Assembly: GCA_017503735.1 (NCBI GenBank)
Contig: JAFVSN010000056.1
Coordinates: 1-64,000, forward strand
DNA from: Lachnospiraceae bacterium
Lineage (GTDB): Bacteria > Bacillota > Clostridia > Lachnospirales > Lachnospiraceae
Direction of reading: 5' to 3'
Length of the DNA stretch: 64,000 nucleotides
Shown: piece by piece, positions 1 to 7,767 of the stretch
Numbering within the stretch: position 1 is the stretch's first letter
Layout of the letters: every line of letters begins with the position of its first letter
Position numbers and translations under genes: made by a program
Notes under the pieces: generated by a model
What the model saw: the letters and a program-made list of their open reading frames with translations, nothing else
Database searches by the model: none
Told to the model about the DNA's origin: nothing

Positions 1-86
1 CAGAATGAAAATTTCAAATGAATTTTCAGGGTTGTCTTACTGTTTAATTATCAAGGTTCATCTTGCTGTCCTTTAACCGACACAGC
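1..86 (-). other. Probable rRNA operon leader (16S gene would lie left of the window)
   Basis: Read on the minus strand, this segment (TGAACCTTGATAATTAAACA, then AGACAACCCTGAAAATTC) resembles the leader found just before 16S rRNA genes in Lachnospiraceae. It follows two tandem strong promoters. No rRNA sequence lies inside the window, so the assignment rests on leader resemblance and promoter strength. Confidence 0.6.
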
Positions 87-92
87 TTAACC

Positions 93-121
93 AGTTTACC
101 ACAGTCATCCGTGTTTGTCAA
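93..121 (-). promoter_or_regulatory. Sigma-A promoter, proximal of two (rRNA P2)
   Basis: On the minus strand the -35 TTGACA (116-121) and -10 TAAACT (93-98) are separated by exactly 17 bp. It points left, out of the window, and lies about 80 bp downstream of a second near-consensus promoter. Tandem strong promoters of this kind are typical of rRNA operons. Confidence 0.75.
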
Positions 122-200
122 GCGGTTTTTTGAATTATTTTAAAAATCTTTCTTTTAAAACAGTTCTTTGTTTTTCCGCTTTTTTTGTGACAGCTTCGTT

Positions 201-229
201 AGTATAACACCGTTTCTTTCTTCTGTCAA
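201..229 (-). promoter_or_regulatory. Sigma-A promoter, distal of two (rRNA P1)
   Basis: On the minus strand the -35 TTGACA (224-229) and -10 TATACT (201-206) have a 17-bp spacer, a near-perfect sigma-A promoter. The surrounding DNA is very AT-rich, and the stretch upstream (230-335) holds T/A runs like an UP element. No gene is visible between it and the left window edge. Confidence 0.75.
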
Positions 230-335
230 CACCTTTTTTTAATTTATTTTTTCCTTATTTTTCAAGGTTTTTAAAAACATCATTCTATTGTGGAACCCCT
301 GTCTTTTCATCTCAATATCTAGTATCTGTTTCCGC

Positions 336-370
336 AAAAAGGGGGACGCAAAAAAGAATGCGCCCCCCTT
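336..370 (-). terminator. Rho-independent terminator of the aldolase gene
   Basis: A 10-bp GC-rich stem (341-350 with 359-368) closes an 8-nt loop. On the minus strand it is followed by five T residues (336-340). It lies about 40 bp after the stop codon of the KDPG aldolase gene and separates it from the rRNA promoters. Confidence 0.8.
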
Positions 371-409
371 AAGGTCTTATCCCATAATTTCTTTATTATA
401 GAAGAAACA

Positions 410-1372
410 CTATTTCTTCTGTACCAAATGAACGGCAAAGCCTCCAAACTGCCCCTTTAAATAAATCGCAGCCAAATTGCCTTTCGCATCCTTCTTTGCG
501 GAAAGTTCATCGAATTCAAAGCCCTGTAATTCCATATGATACTTTGCGCGATCAATATAATTCGTGCGAATTGCAATATGTCCATGGGCTCCCAGATACG
601 GAGTCTTCATTACCTCAATGGCAGAACCCGCAAACACGGAACTGTTCCCCACCTTCTTCGTAAATCCGAATAACTTTTCAAAGGACCCGGCGATTCCGTC
701 CGCTTCTTCCTCACTGTTTGCATTGATTCCCACGTGGGCAATTTCAAATCCAAGCATCGTATTGACTGCTTCTCTGGTCAAACGTTTAATCTCGTCAAAA
801 TTTCCTTCATTAATTAATGCATCGCTTACCATCCAGCTTCCGCCGCAAGCAATAATCTTCGGGAAATCCAAATAGGACATCAGATTCTTTGCATTAATAC
901 CGCCGGTCGGCATAAACTTTACTTTTGTATACGGTGCAGCCATCGCCTTAATCTTTGCAATACCGCCGGAGGCTTCTGCCGGGAAGAATTTCACCACTTC
1001 AAGACCAAGCTCCAATGCCTGTTCAATGTCCGTCGGGCTGGAAGTTCCCGGTGTAATCGGAACACCCTTCTCCTGACAATACTGTACCACACGCGGATTT
1101 AATCCCGGGCTCACGATAAACTTTGCGCCCGCTGCCACCGCACGATCTACCTGTTCTGTGGTTAACACCGTGCCTGCACCCACTAACATCTCCGGGCATG
1201 CCTGTGCCATCTGACGAATCGCTTCTTCTGCAGCATCTGTACGGAAGGTAACTTCCGCCACCGGCAAACCGCCTTCGCAAAGAGCCTTTGCAAGAGGTGC
1301 CGCATCTTTCGCATCATCAATCTTTACTACCGGAATAATTCCAAGCTTCTGAAACTGTGTTAATACATCCAT
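410..1372 (-). CDS. eda: KDPG/KHG aldolase fused to a C-terminal VOC (glyoxalase-like) domain
   Basis: Cleaves 2-keto-3-deoxy-6-phosphogluconate (and/or 4-hydroxy-2-oxoglutarate) to pyruvate plus an aldehyde, in the cytosol. The class I TIM-barrel covers about residues 1-205. The E. coli Eda residues E45, T73 and K133 correspond to E40 (AEVTFRT), T68 (GAGTV) and the Schiff-base lysine K128 (VVKFFPAE). About residues 206-318 form an extra domain with VOC-type strands (IAHVGINA, GHIAIRT, FAVHLV) that classical Eda lacks. An in-frame start 24 codons upstream is possible, but the ATG at 1372 has AGAGGA before it and matches the family N-terminus. The gene is monocistronic, with its own promoter, operator-like palindrome and terminator. 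The role of the VOC domain is unknown. Confidence 0.9.
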   Translation of the reverse strand: MDVLTQFQKLGIIPVVKIDDAKDAAPLAKALCEGGLPVAEVTFRTDAAEEAIRQMAQACPEMLVGAGTVLTTEQVDRAVAAGAKFIVSPGLNPRVVQYCQEKGVPITPGTSSPTDIEQALELGLEVVKFFPAEASGGIAKIKAMAAPYTKVKFMPTGGINAKNLMSYLDFPKIIACGGSWMVSDALINEGNFDEIKRLTREAVNTMLGFEIAHVGINANSEEEADGIAGSFEKLFGFTKKVGNSSVFAGSAIEVMKTPYLGAHGHIAIRTNYIDRAKYHMELQGFEFDELSAKKDAKGNLAAIYLKGQFGGFAVHLVQKK

Positions 1373-1423
1373 CTTTTTTCCTCTTTCTTCTTTATAATAG
1401 TATCGTCTTTTGTTACTCGCAAA

Positions 1424-1439
1424 ATGTAAGTGCTTACAT
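1424..1439. promoter_or_regulatory. 16-bp operator-like palindrome at the aldolase transcription start
   Basis: ATGTAAG-TG-CTTACAT is a perfect inverted repeat (7-bp arms, 2-bp centre). It sits immediately downstream of the -10 box, where a bound repressor would block transcription. Size and symmetry fit a GntR-type regulator. No regulator gene is adjacent, so its identity is unknown. Confidence 0.65.
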
Positions 1440-1444
1440 TCCAT

Positions 1445-1473
1445 AGCATAACAAAAAATCCGTAATTTTTCAA
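1445..1473 (-). promoter_or_regulatory. Sigma-A promoter of the aldolase gene
   Basis: On the minus strand TTGAAA (1468-1473) and TATGCT (1445-1450) are 17 bp apart. The expected start point falls near 1438, inside the palindrome at 1424-1439. Confidence 0.75.
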
Positions 1474-1517
1474 GTCTATTTTACACTTCGCATTCGTTTC
1501 TTTCCAAACAGCCAGAA

Positions 1518-2207
1518 TTATCCTCTTGCAATAAACTTTGAAACCAGATTGTTCTTATATAAGAAATCCAACAATGGATTTTTCGCAATCATTTCCATTG
1601 CATCCCGACCGAATTCCGAACCGGCGAACATGGTCAAAACCACAAAGAGCACCCATACCAGCAAAATCCCCTCAGCAACGCCGGCCGCCAGTCCTGCCAT
1701 GGTATTAAGCTGACGCAACACCGGAAGTTTTGCCAACAAATTCAATGTATTACATAGTATCATCAGCGCAATCACCGCAATAATCAAGGTCACAACAAAG
1801 GCAATCGCATTTAAAATCATGTTGGTAATCTGACGACACACATATTGCTCAAAATTTTGCGCCTGCATGGATACATAGTTTTCTGCCGTATTGTTTTTTG
1901 TCAAAGAATCTTTTAATGCTTCCGGAAGCGGTAATGTATTGATAAAAGACTCCTGTTCGCTTACGTTTTCCTCTTTCGCCTCTTCCCCGGAAAAGTCTAC
2001 AATCATACCGATTTTCTCATCAAAAAAACCTACAATAGCCTCATTATTTTTCATCACTCCCGCAACAATCGGGCTGAACAGCATCGCAACCAACAGCGCC
2101 ACAATGGTTGACACCAAAGAAAACGCCACCTTCACAAATCCCTTTTTAAACCCGATAAATCCCAACGCCGCTATGATTGCAAGTACCGCAATTAATATCC
2201 AATTCAT
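1518..2207 (-). CDS. CvpA family membrane protein
   Basis: A 229-residue integral membrane protein of the CvpA/colicin V production family. A hydrophobic helix begins at the N-terminus (WILIAVLAIIAALGFIGF) and is followed by the family-typical GFKKGFVK. Further membrane segments lie near residues 28-50, 130-160 and 168-195. A polar insert of about 70 residues (acidic stretch, then a helical part) lies between the second and third. Molecular function in Firmicutes is not established. GGGGAG precedes the ATG. It starts 19 bp after the DUF5711 gene, with which it probably forms an operon. Confidence 0.8.
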   Translation of the reverse strand: MNWILIAVLAIIAALGFIGFKKGFVKVAFSLVSTIVALLVAMLFSPIVAGVMKNNEAIVGFFDEKIGMIVDFSGEEAKEENVSEQESFINTLPLPEALKDSLTKNNTAENYVSMQAQNFEQYVCRQITNMILNAIAFVVTLIIAVIALMILCNTLNLLAKLPVLRQLNTMAGLAAGVAEGILLVWVLFVVLTMFAGSEFGRDAMEMIAKNPLLDFLYKNNLVSKFIARG

Positions 2208-2226
2208 AAAAATCTCCCCTCTTTTG

Positions 2227-3321
2227 TTATACCAGCTTGATTACCCGAACCCCACGGTCTTCGATAATGTAATACCGGTTTCCGCCGATTACAAACATCT
2301 GACGAATTCCGTTTGCAAAGGTTCCTTGGTACACCAGCCCGTCTTCTACATGATAAACTTCACATCCCGAATAACTATATAATACCACTTCTTTTCCTGC
2401 GGTATGCAAACCTATATACGGAAATGTCAACACCTTTTTCATACAGATCTCTCCTGCTTTGTTATAGGCCTCTAACACTTCCTGTCCTTCTTTATTCTTT
2501 GTTATCATACAAAAATAATCACCGAACGCAATGCTTTTCACTTCTGCCGTGATTTCTTTTTTCTGTACGGATTTCGGACGTTCTTCCATAGAAAACAATT
2601 CCATTACGTTTTCTCCCACGACCATTACCGTATCATTGTCCCAAAACGAAATCCTCGGTACCAGACACTCTAAATACTGCACTTGTCCTACCAGGTTACT
2701 TTCATAATTTTGTCCCACTTCCCCAAAGTTATAAAAGGTCACACAACTTACCGGTTCATCCCGTTCCACTTTCATATAGGAAGTAATTAACTTCTTTCCA
2801 TCCTCCGACAATGCCACCGCCAGCGGAAATCCGTCTCTCGCTACCACCGTTTCGATTTCAGAAAGAAGCTCTCCTTCTTTGCTGTACAAATAGATATAAT
2901 CTTCCTCTTCCGCATTCATTAACACAGCCGTCACGCCGTTTTTCGCCACACTGACCGCCTGAATCGGATACGGCACGGAAAAAGATCTCGTGCTTCCGGT
3001 CCCATCGGACAATAAATAATTCTTCGAACCGATATCTGCCACAACCATCATGGAACCGCAAAACTCAAACTTCGGATTTTTCATTGTCTCGTAAGTAACA
3101 TTCCAAAGCAATGTACCATCCTTTGTTACTGCCTGCGCTCCCTCTTTTCCGCATCGCACCAGTTCTCCGTCTACTTCGACATATTCCAACGATTCCCCGG
3201 TTTCCAATTCCTGTACAACCTCAAAGCTTTTGTAATCTTTCTTGCCGAACACCGCGTACACAATTCCCCCGCCAAGCAACAACACCACAAAAACAAGTGT
3301 CGCAATCCTCACTTTTTTCAT
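2227..3321 (-). CDS. DUF5711 family single-pass membrane protein
   Basis: A 364-residue protein with one N-terminal membrane helix (about residues 5-25, ATLVFVVLLLGGGIVYAVF) and an extracytoplasmic part rich in short beta repeats of beta-propeller character. This matches the DUF5711 family of Lachnospiraceae. An in-frame start 16 codons upstream is possible, but the ATG at 3321 follows GAAGGA and starts MKKVRIATL directly before the helix. The function is unknown. It lies just downstream of the terminator for the Cthe_2159-like gene and 19 bp ahead of cvpA. No clear promoter was found in the short gap, so read-through from upstream is possible. Confidence 0.7.
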   Translation of the reverse strand: MKKVRIATLVFVVLLLGGGIVYAVFGKKDYKSFEVVQELETGESLEYVEVDGELVRCGKEGAQAVTKDGTLLWNVTYETMKNPKFEFCGSMMVVADIGSKNYLLSDGTGSTRSFSVPYPIQAVSVAKNGVTAVLMNAEEEDYIYLYSKEGELLSEIETVVARDGFPLAVALSEDGKKLITSYMKVERDEPVSCVTFYNFGEVGQNYESNLVGQVQYLECLVPRISFWDNDTVMVVGENVMELFSMEERPKSVQKKEITAEVKSIAFGDYFCMITKNKEGQEVLEAYNKAGEICMKKVLTFPYIGLHTAGKEVVLYSYSGCEVYHVEDGLVYQGTFANGIRQMFVIGGNRYYIIEDRGVRVIKLV

Positions 3322-3355
3322 AAATGTCCTTCGCCTCCCTCTCCCGAAAGGAAAT

Positions 3356-3392
3356 AAAAAGCACGGCAAGTCACTTGATTGCGCGTGCTTTT
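3356..3392 (-). terminator. Terminator between the Cthe_2159-like gene and DUF5711
   Basis: A stem AAAAGCACG/CGTGCTTTT (about 3356-3365 with 3384-3392) is followed on the minus strand by TTTTTATTT. It lies 34 bp after the stop codon of the lipoprotein gene and only 35 bp before the DUF5711 start. Confidence 0.7.
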
Positions 3393-3425
3393 CTATTTAC
3401 ATCATAATACAAAGTTTTCGTTCCG

Positions 3426-5480
3426 TCAATCCGGGTTCTGTATTTCTTCTCCCTCCTCCGGCACCATCGGCCATCCGTTCCCCGGTCGTATCGGCTTTTC
3501 ACCCATACCTTTATCAAAACCACCCATTCCGCCGAAAGCATCCTTTTCCCCTCTGCCGGCACCACCCATTCCGCCAAAGCCGCCCATTCCGCCAAAGCCA
3601 CCCATTCCGCCAAAGCCACCCATTCCGCCGAAATTCTCACCAAAACAGGTCACTACGTCTTCCAGTGTTCCGCCGGCGCTTTCTTCTCCGTTTATAACAA
3701 CAGCAACCTCTGCTCCCGCGGTAAACTCCTTAGACGATGCCACAACATATCGAAATGCTTTCGGTACTTTTTCGGAAATCACGGTGTCTCCGTTTATTAC
3801 AAGGTCGATTTGACTTCCTGCCTGTGCATTCGAGGGCAATACCGCTGCCACGGAATATTGTCCGGAAGATTGTGTCGGCGTTTGCGCCATTTCGGAGCTT
3901 CCTACGGCAAGTAACGTTCCTCCGTTTAAAGAAAATGTTCCGCCGTAGTCAAGAACACCGTTTCCTCCGCTTGTAGGGCCGTACACCAAAACGGTGCCAC
4001 CGTTCATCGTCAGGGTTCCGTTGGAATCCAATCCGTCCCCGTCCGCATTCACTGTAAGGCTTCCTCCGTTTATGATAACTTCTCCCTGACCTTCCCCGAA
4101 CATGCCGGCTCCCGGACGTCCCAGTCCGGAACCGTCCGCCCCGCCTGCCGCATTGATTCCGTCATCCGATGCCGTAATTTCGATTTCTCCTCCGGCAATT
4201 ACAATGGTTAAGCCCTCAATCCCTTCATAACTTTTTGTAATTCGAAGAATACTGTTTCCTTCTATCCATAACGTCTCATCCGCATGCATTCCGTCGTCTC
4301 CGGAAGTAATACGAAAATCTCCACCGGTAATTGCAACGTCCGTATTTGCATGTATGGCGTCATCTGCGGTATTCAGTTCAAATGTTCCGCCGGTAACGGA
4401 CAATACGGTACCTGCTTTTATGCCTTTTGCTGAAGGAGTATCTTCTTCCGTCCCGGTTCCCACAGTCATTCCCGGTCTGCCCCAGTTTCCCCAATCTCTT
4501 CCTCCTCCAAATCCCGATGTCTCTGTTCTTTCGGAGGCATTTTCAGAACCCCCTCCGGTTTTTACGGAAATTTTTCCGCCGTTCACAGTCACGCCTTTTT
4601 CCGCCTGAATTCCGTCTGTTCCGGAAACAATACGAAAAGTTCCTCCGTCAATTACAATATTCCCTAAAGAACCATCCGCATCGTTGGTTGCCTTTAATCC
4701 GTCGGATTTTGCATCCACCGTCAAAGTTCCGTCGGCAACATACAACAGATCTCTCCCCACAATTCCGTCATCTGCGGCGTTTACCGTAATTTCCCCGCCT
4801 AAGATATAGAGAGAATCTTTTCCTTTCACTGCATCTGCATAGGCAGACTTAACCTGCAATGCACCGGACCCGTTTATCACCATGTCATGCTTCGCAAACA
4901 AAGTGGCATCCGGCTCGTCTTCTCCTTCCTCAAAAACATATCCGGTCCCGTCCGAGAGTTTATTCACCGATCCTTCTGCCAATGTAAGAGTTACTTTTGC
5001 CGCCTTTTTACAATAAATGGCTGCACCGGTCTCATTATGTACGGTAACCCCGTTTAATATTAACTGCACTTCGCTTTCATTATCCACATTCACAAAAATG
5101 CTTCCGTTTGATAACGTACCGCTGATTTCATAAGTGCCGGCTTCCTTTATTTTCAATCGGCCTTCTTCTTCCGTACACCCGGTTCCGATGATTTCTATTC
5201 CCGCATCGCTTAATTTTACCGTAGCGGTTCGTTCTTCCTCTTCCGTTTTTTCTTTCTCCAGCACCTCCTGAATTCCCGTGCTTACTTCCGGTGCCTGTGT
5301 TGCAACCGGAATTTCCTTTTCCCCGGCTGTTTCTCCCTTCTTTTCTTGTCCCTGTGTTGTAAAAGACTCTGCCCCGTCGGATGCATGTTCTCCTGCAGTC
5401 TCTGCTTTACACGATGTACATCCTATCAGTAACATTACCAGAAAACAAGCTACTCTTTTTCTCAATTTACTATATGTCAT
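3426..5480 (-). CDS. Cthe_2159-like carbohydrate-binding beta-helix lipoprotein
   Basis: A 684-residue secreted protein. A lipoprotein signal peptide (lipobox LIGCTSC near residues 18-24) precedes a Ser/Glu/Thr-rich linker (about 25-90). A long beta-helix of repeated GG(T/E/D)-hydrophobic-T(A/S)DDG(I/L) rungs spans about 95-560, as in the Cthe_2159/DUF4353 family, which in Clostridium thermocellum binds acidic plant polysaccharide. The C-terminus (about 620-660) is a Gly/Met/Phe repeat, GFGGMGG, repeated four to five times and encoded by 3556-3640. GGTGAG precedes the ATG. It follows the LysM gene by 100 bp but has its own promoter. Surface binding of pectin or similar glycans is inferred from the family. 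Confidence 0.8.
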   Translation of the reverse strand: MTYSKLRKRVACFLVMLLIGCTSCKAETAGEHASDGAESFTTQGQEKKGETAGEKEIPVATQAPEVSTGIQEVLEKEKTEEEERTATVKLSDAGIEIIGTGCTEEEGRLKIKEAGTYEISGTLSNGSIFVNVDNESEVQLILNGVTVHNETGAAIYCKKAAKVTLTLAEGSVNKLSDGTGYVFEEGEDEPDATLFAKHDMVINGSGALQVKSAYADAVKGKDSLYILGGEITVNAADDGIVGRDLLYVADGTLTVDAKSDGLKATNDADGSLGNIVIDGGTFRIVSGTDGIQAEKGVTVNGGKISVKTGGGSENASERTETSGFGGGRDWGNWGRPGMTVGTGTEEDTPSAKGIKAGTVLSVTGGTFELNTADDAIHANTDVAITGGDFRITSGDDGMHADETLWIEGNSILRITKSYEGIEGLTIVIAGGEIEITASDDGINAAGGADGSGLGRPGAGMFGEGQGEVIINGGSLTVNADGDGLDSNGTLTMNGGTVLVYGPTSGGNGVLDYGGTFSLNGGTLLAVGSSEMAQTPTQSSGQYSVAAVLPSNAQAGSQIDLVINGDTVISEKVPKAFRYVVASSKEFTAGAEVAVVINGEESAGGTLEDVVTCFGENFGGMGGFGGMGGFGGMGGFGGMGGAGRGEKDAFGGMGGFDKGMGEKPIRPGNGWPMVPEEGEEIQNPD

Positions 5481-5513
5481 TTTCTCACCTTTCCTTTGTA
5501 TCTGCTTTACTTT

Positions 5514-5542
5514 ATCCTAACAATATATTACCCTTCCTTCAA
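5514..5542 (-). promoter_or_regulatory. Promoter of the Cthe_2159-like gene
   Basis: On the minus strand TTGAAG (5537-5542) and TAGGAT (5514-5519) have a 17-bp spacer, about 35 bp upstream of the start codon. Confidence 0.55.
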
Positions 5543-5582
5543 GTCGCTTTTGTGTTTGAAACGTGAATGTTTTGTGAACGAA

Positions 5583-6866
5583 CTACGGAAGATAAATTTC
5601 CTGCCCGGCAAAAATCCAATTTTCGTCCGTGATCTGATTGATGCCTTTTATTTCTTCCATACGAGCGGTCGTCCCGTAGAATGCCCTGCAGATTCCGGCC
5701 AGGGTGTCCCCGCTTTGAACAATATATAGTTTTAGTGAATCTCCCGATACTTCCTCTTCTTTTTCCGGTTCCTTTGTCGGCTTAAGGGTCGGCGTGGCTT
5801 GTTTCGGCTCCGGCGTCAGGGTTACTTTTTCCTCCCCCGGCCGATACGGTTCCTCCGTCACCGGAACAAATGCTCCTTCAAATATACTTCCTGCCATACC
5901 TTCTCCCGTAGGAGTTTCCTCTGTCTCCATCACATCCGCATGGGTCTGTACCGATTCCTCCGCCGGTTTTATCACGGTGTTTTCCGCTCCCTGGGGTGTA
6001 GGAGAAAGCACCCCTGTATTCCCCGGAAGACCTCCCTTTTCCGTCTCACGAAGCGCAAATGCCCCGATTGCCAGTAACGCTACCGCCACCGCAATTCCGG
6101 CACCGTGCTTCCCATTGGATTTCTCTGCGCTTTTCTCCTGCAAACGCTCCTTCGTTTCCATCGGATGTGCTTTGTCTCCCATCTCCTCCTGCCACAGGTC
6201 CTGCGGTTCCTCTTTACGTCCTACCTTCTTTCCGATTTCTGCCAAGATCGGTTCTTTATATCCCTCATCCACCGACGGCGGTGCTCCCGCCACAAGATAA
6301 TCCTGCATTTCTTCATTTCTTTCATAATAAACGCAATAGCCCGGCCACTGTTTTAATTCTCCTTTATCATATAAATAAAATACATCCTCTTTTTCTACCG
6401 GATCTTTTTTATATAAAACACGGTCCCGGCCTCCGAACCAGTCCACATGGGTCTGCCGGATGGTATCCGTTACTTCCGTAAGAAAACCCGGGCCGCCCAA
6501 AAACCAACCCACCGCCTCATATTGTGGGAAATAGCGTTTTATCTTTTCATACACTCCGGCCCAGATTTCCGATGTAAACTGAGGCACGTTCTCTTTCATG
6601 ACGTCTTCCGCTTCAATGGCTCCCCGGATAAACACGTATCGTTTTCCTTCCGCCTTTATGAATTCTCCCACCAGAACAGCCACCCTGCATTCCGCATAAT
6701 CACTTCCTGCCAGTCTTTTTAAGTAACCTTCCGCATAATCTTCTATGTAGATTTCCGGGCTGTTTCCTCCCCGTCCTATCTGCTTAATATGTTTCGGTAA
6801 CTTAAACAGTCGATTCCCTTCCTCCGCTCTTTCTTCTTCCTCTCTTTGCATAATTTTTTCTACCAT
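5583..6866 (-). CDS. Membrane protein with N-terminal MPN/JAB-like domain and C-terminal LysM
   Basis: A 427-residue protein. About residues 35-215 follow the order of MPN/JAB-fold proteins: a VAVLVGEF strand, a charged loop, a helix before EAVGWFLGGPG, an HVDWF segment, then the strand RVLYKKDPVEKEDVFYLY. The metal-binding H-x-H of active JAMM enzymes (GWxHSHP) is replaced by FLGGPG, so the domain should be catalytically inactive. A membrane helix lies near 252-270 (GIAVAVALLAIGAFAL), then a Pro/Thr/Glu-rich linker. A LysM domain (VQSGDTLAGICRAFYG to the end) should bind peptidoglycan outside the cell. GGAAGG precedes the ATG. The function is unknown; it may link a cytosolic partner to the wall. 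Confidence 0.7.
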   Translation of the reverse strand: MVEKIMQREEEERAEEGNRLFKLPKHIKQIGRGGNSPEIYIEDYAEGYLKRLAGSDYAECRVAVLVGEFIKAEGKRYVFIRGAIEAEDVMKENVPQFTSEIWAGVYEKIKRYFPQYEAVGWFLGGPGFLTEVTDTIRQTHVDWFGGRDRVLYKKDPVEKEDVFYLYDKGELKQWPGYCVYYERNEEMQDYLVAGAPPSVDEGYKEPILAEIGKKVGRKEEPQDLWQEEMGDKAHPMETKERLQEKSAEKSNGKHGAGIAVAVALLAIGAFALRETEKGGLPGNTGVLSPTPQGAENTVIKPAEESVQTHADVMETEETPTGEGMAGSIFEGAFVPVTEEPYRPGEEKVTLTPEPKQATPTLKPTKEPEKEEEVSGDSLKLYIVQSGDTLAGICRAFYGTTARMEEIKGINQITDENWIFAGQEIYLP

Positions 6867-7167
6867 GTTATTCTTCCTTTCCGCAACACTGCATTTCCTG
6901 CCGAACGCTGACTGATTCCATCATAACGGACAGGTCCTGCTTTTTTTGCCAAACCTTGCTGTCGCAAAAAGGATTTGATTTACGGCATTCGCTACAATCT
7001 CCCGCTCATCGCATCGGTTTCTCGGGATTTACAAAACAACGCTTTCTTTTTCGTCGGATTCTGTCACTAAATTTACATATTTTCCCAATTTTATGATTCT
7101 ATTTTTCGGCACTGCGGGAATACTTTTATTATACATGCCCGAATTATTTCTATGGAGGACCGAAACT
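6867..7167. other. Divergent intergenic region between the LysM gene and yyaC
   Basis: About 300 bp separate two divergent genes. No convincing sigma-A promoter pair was found in either direction, and no RNA gene, repeat or strong hairpin was recognised. YyaC relatives are sporulation genes, so a sporulation-sigma promoter upstream of 7168 would be expected, but no clear box could be assigned by eye. Confidence 0.5.
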
Positions 7168-7767
7168 TTGAATACGATTCATTACTATAATGCGGAGGAT
7201 TATGCTTCCTCCGCTCAATTCGGACAAGCTTTTTCCGTACTGTTAAGAGAACAGCTTTCACCGAATCATACCCTGATTTTTTTATGCATCGGCTCGGACC
7301 GTGCCACCGGCGATTCCCTCGGCCCGTTAATCGGTTATAAATTAGAACAACACACCGGCAGAAATTACCTGGTTTACGGAACCTTAGAATCCCCGGTTCA
7401 CGCAAAAAATTTGGCGACCGTGGTTGAAGAAATCCACAATCGCCATAAAAATCCTTATATTATTGCTATTGATGCTTCCTTGGGAAAACAGGCACACATC
7501 GGTTACTACACCCTTGGTGTCGGTTCTTTAAAACCGGGGGCGGGAGTCGGAAAGGAACTACTTGCCGTCGGAGACTTATTCATTACCGGCATCGTAAACC
7601 TTTCGGGGCTTTTGGACCGAATGCTTTTACAGACTACCCGCTTGCATACCGTCATGTCTTTAGCAGACCGGATCTATCTCGGCATCCGCTACGGTTTGAA
7701 TCTATTTACGGAACGTAGCTCCGTTTCCGTGTTACAGTTCCGTCCGGCCATCCAGCGCACGAAGTAG
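7168..7767 (+). CDS. yyaC: Spore protease YyaC (DUF1256)
   Basis: A 199-residue protein related to the germination protease GPR and hydrogenase-maturation peptidases. The motif CIGSDRATGDSLGPLIG (about residues 43-60) and the later IAIDASLG match that fold. YyaC is tied to sporulation in Bacillus. The start is a TTG at 7168, chosen because GGAGG (7154-7158) sits 9 nt upstream. In-frame ATGs at 7093 and 7135 have no such site and would add a non-conserved hydrophobic leader. The 3' end overlaps the convergent recR gene by 36 bp. Confidence 0.8.
   Translation: MNTIHYYNAEDYASSAQFGQAFSVLLREQLSPNHTLIFLCIGSDRATGDSLGPLIGYKLEQHTGRNYLVYGTLESPVHAKNLATVVEEIHNRHKNPYIIAIDASLGKQAHIGYYTLGVGSLKPGAGVGKELLAVGDLFITGIVNLSGLLDRMLLQTTRLHTVMSLADRIYLGIRYGLNLFTERSSVSVLQFRPAIQRTK

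Noticed and set aside
3556-3640. CRISPR-like or minisatellite array
   Set aside because: The repeat stays in frame within a coding region and encodes GFGGMGG; there are no spacers.
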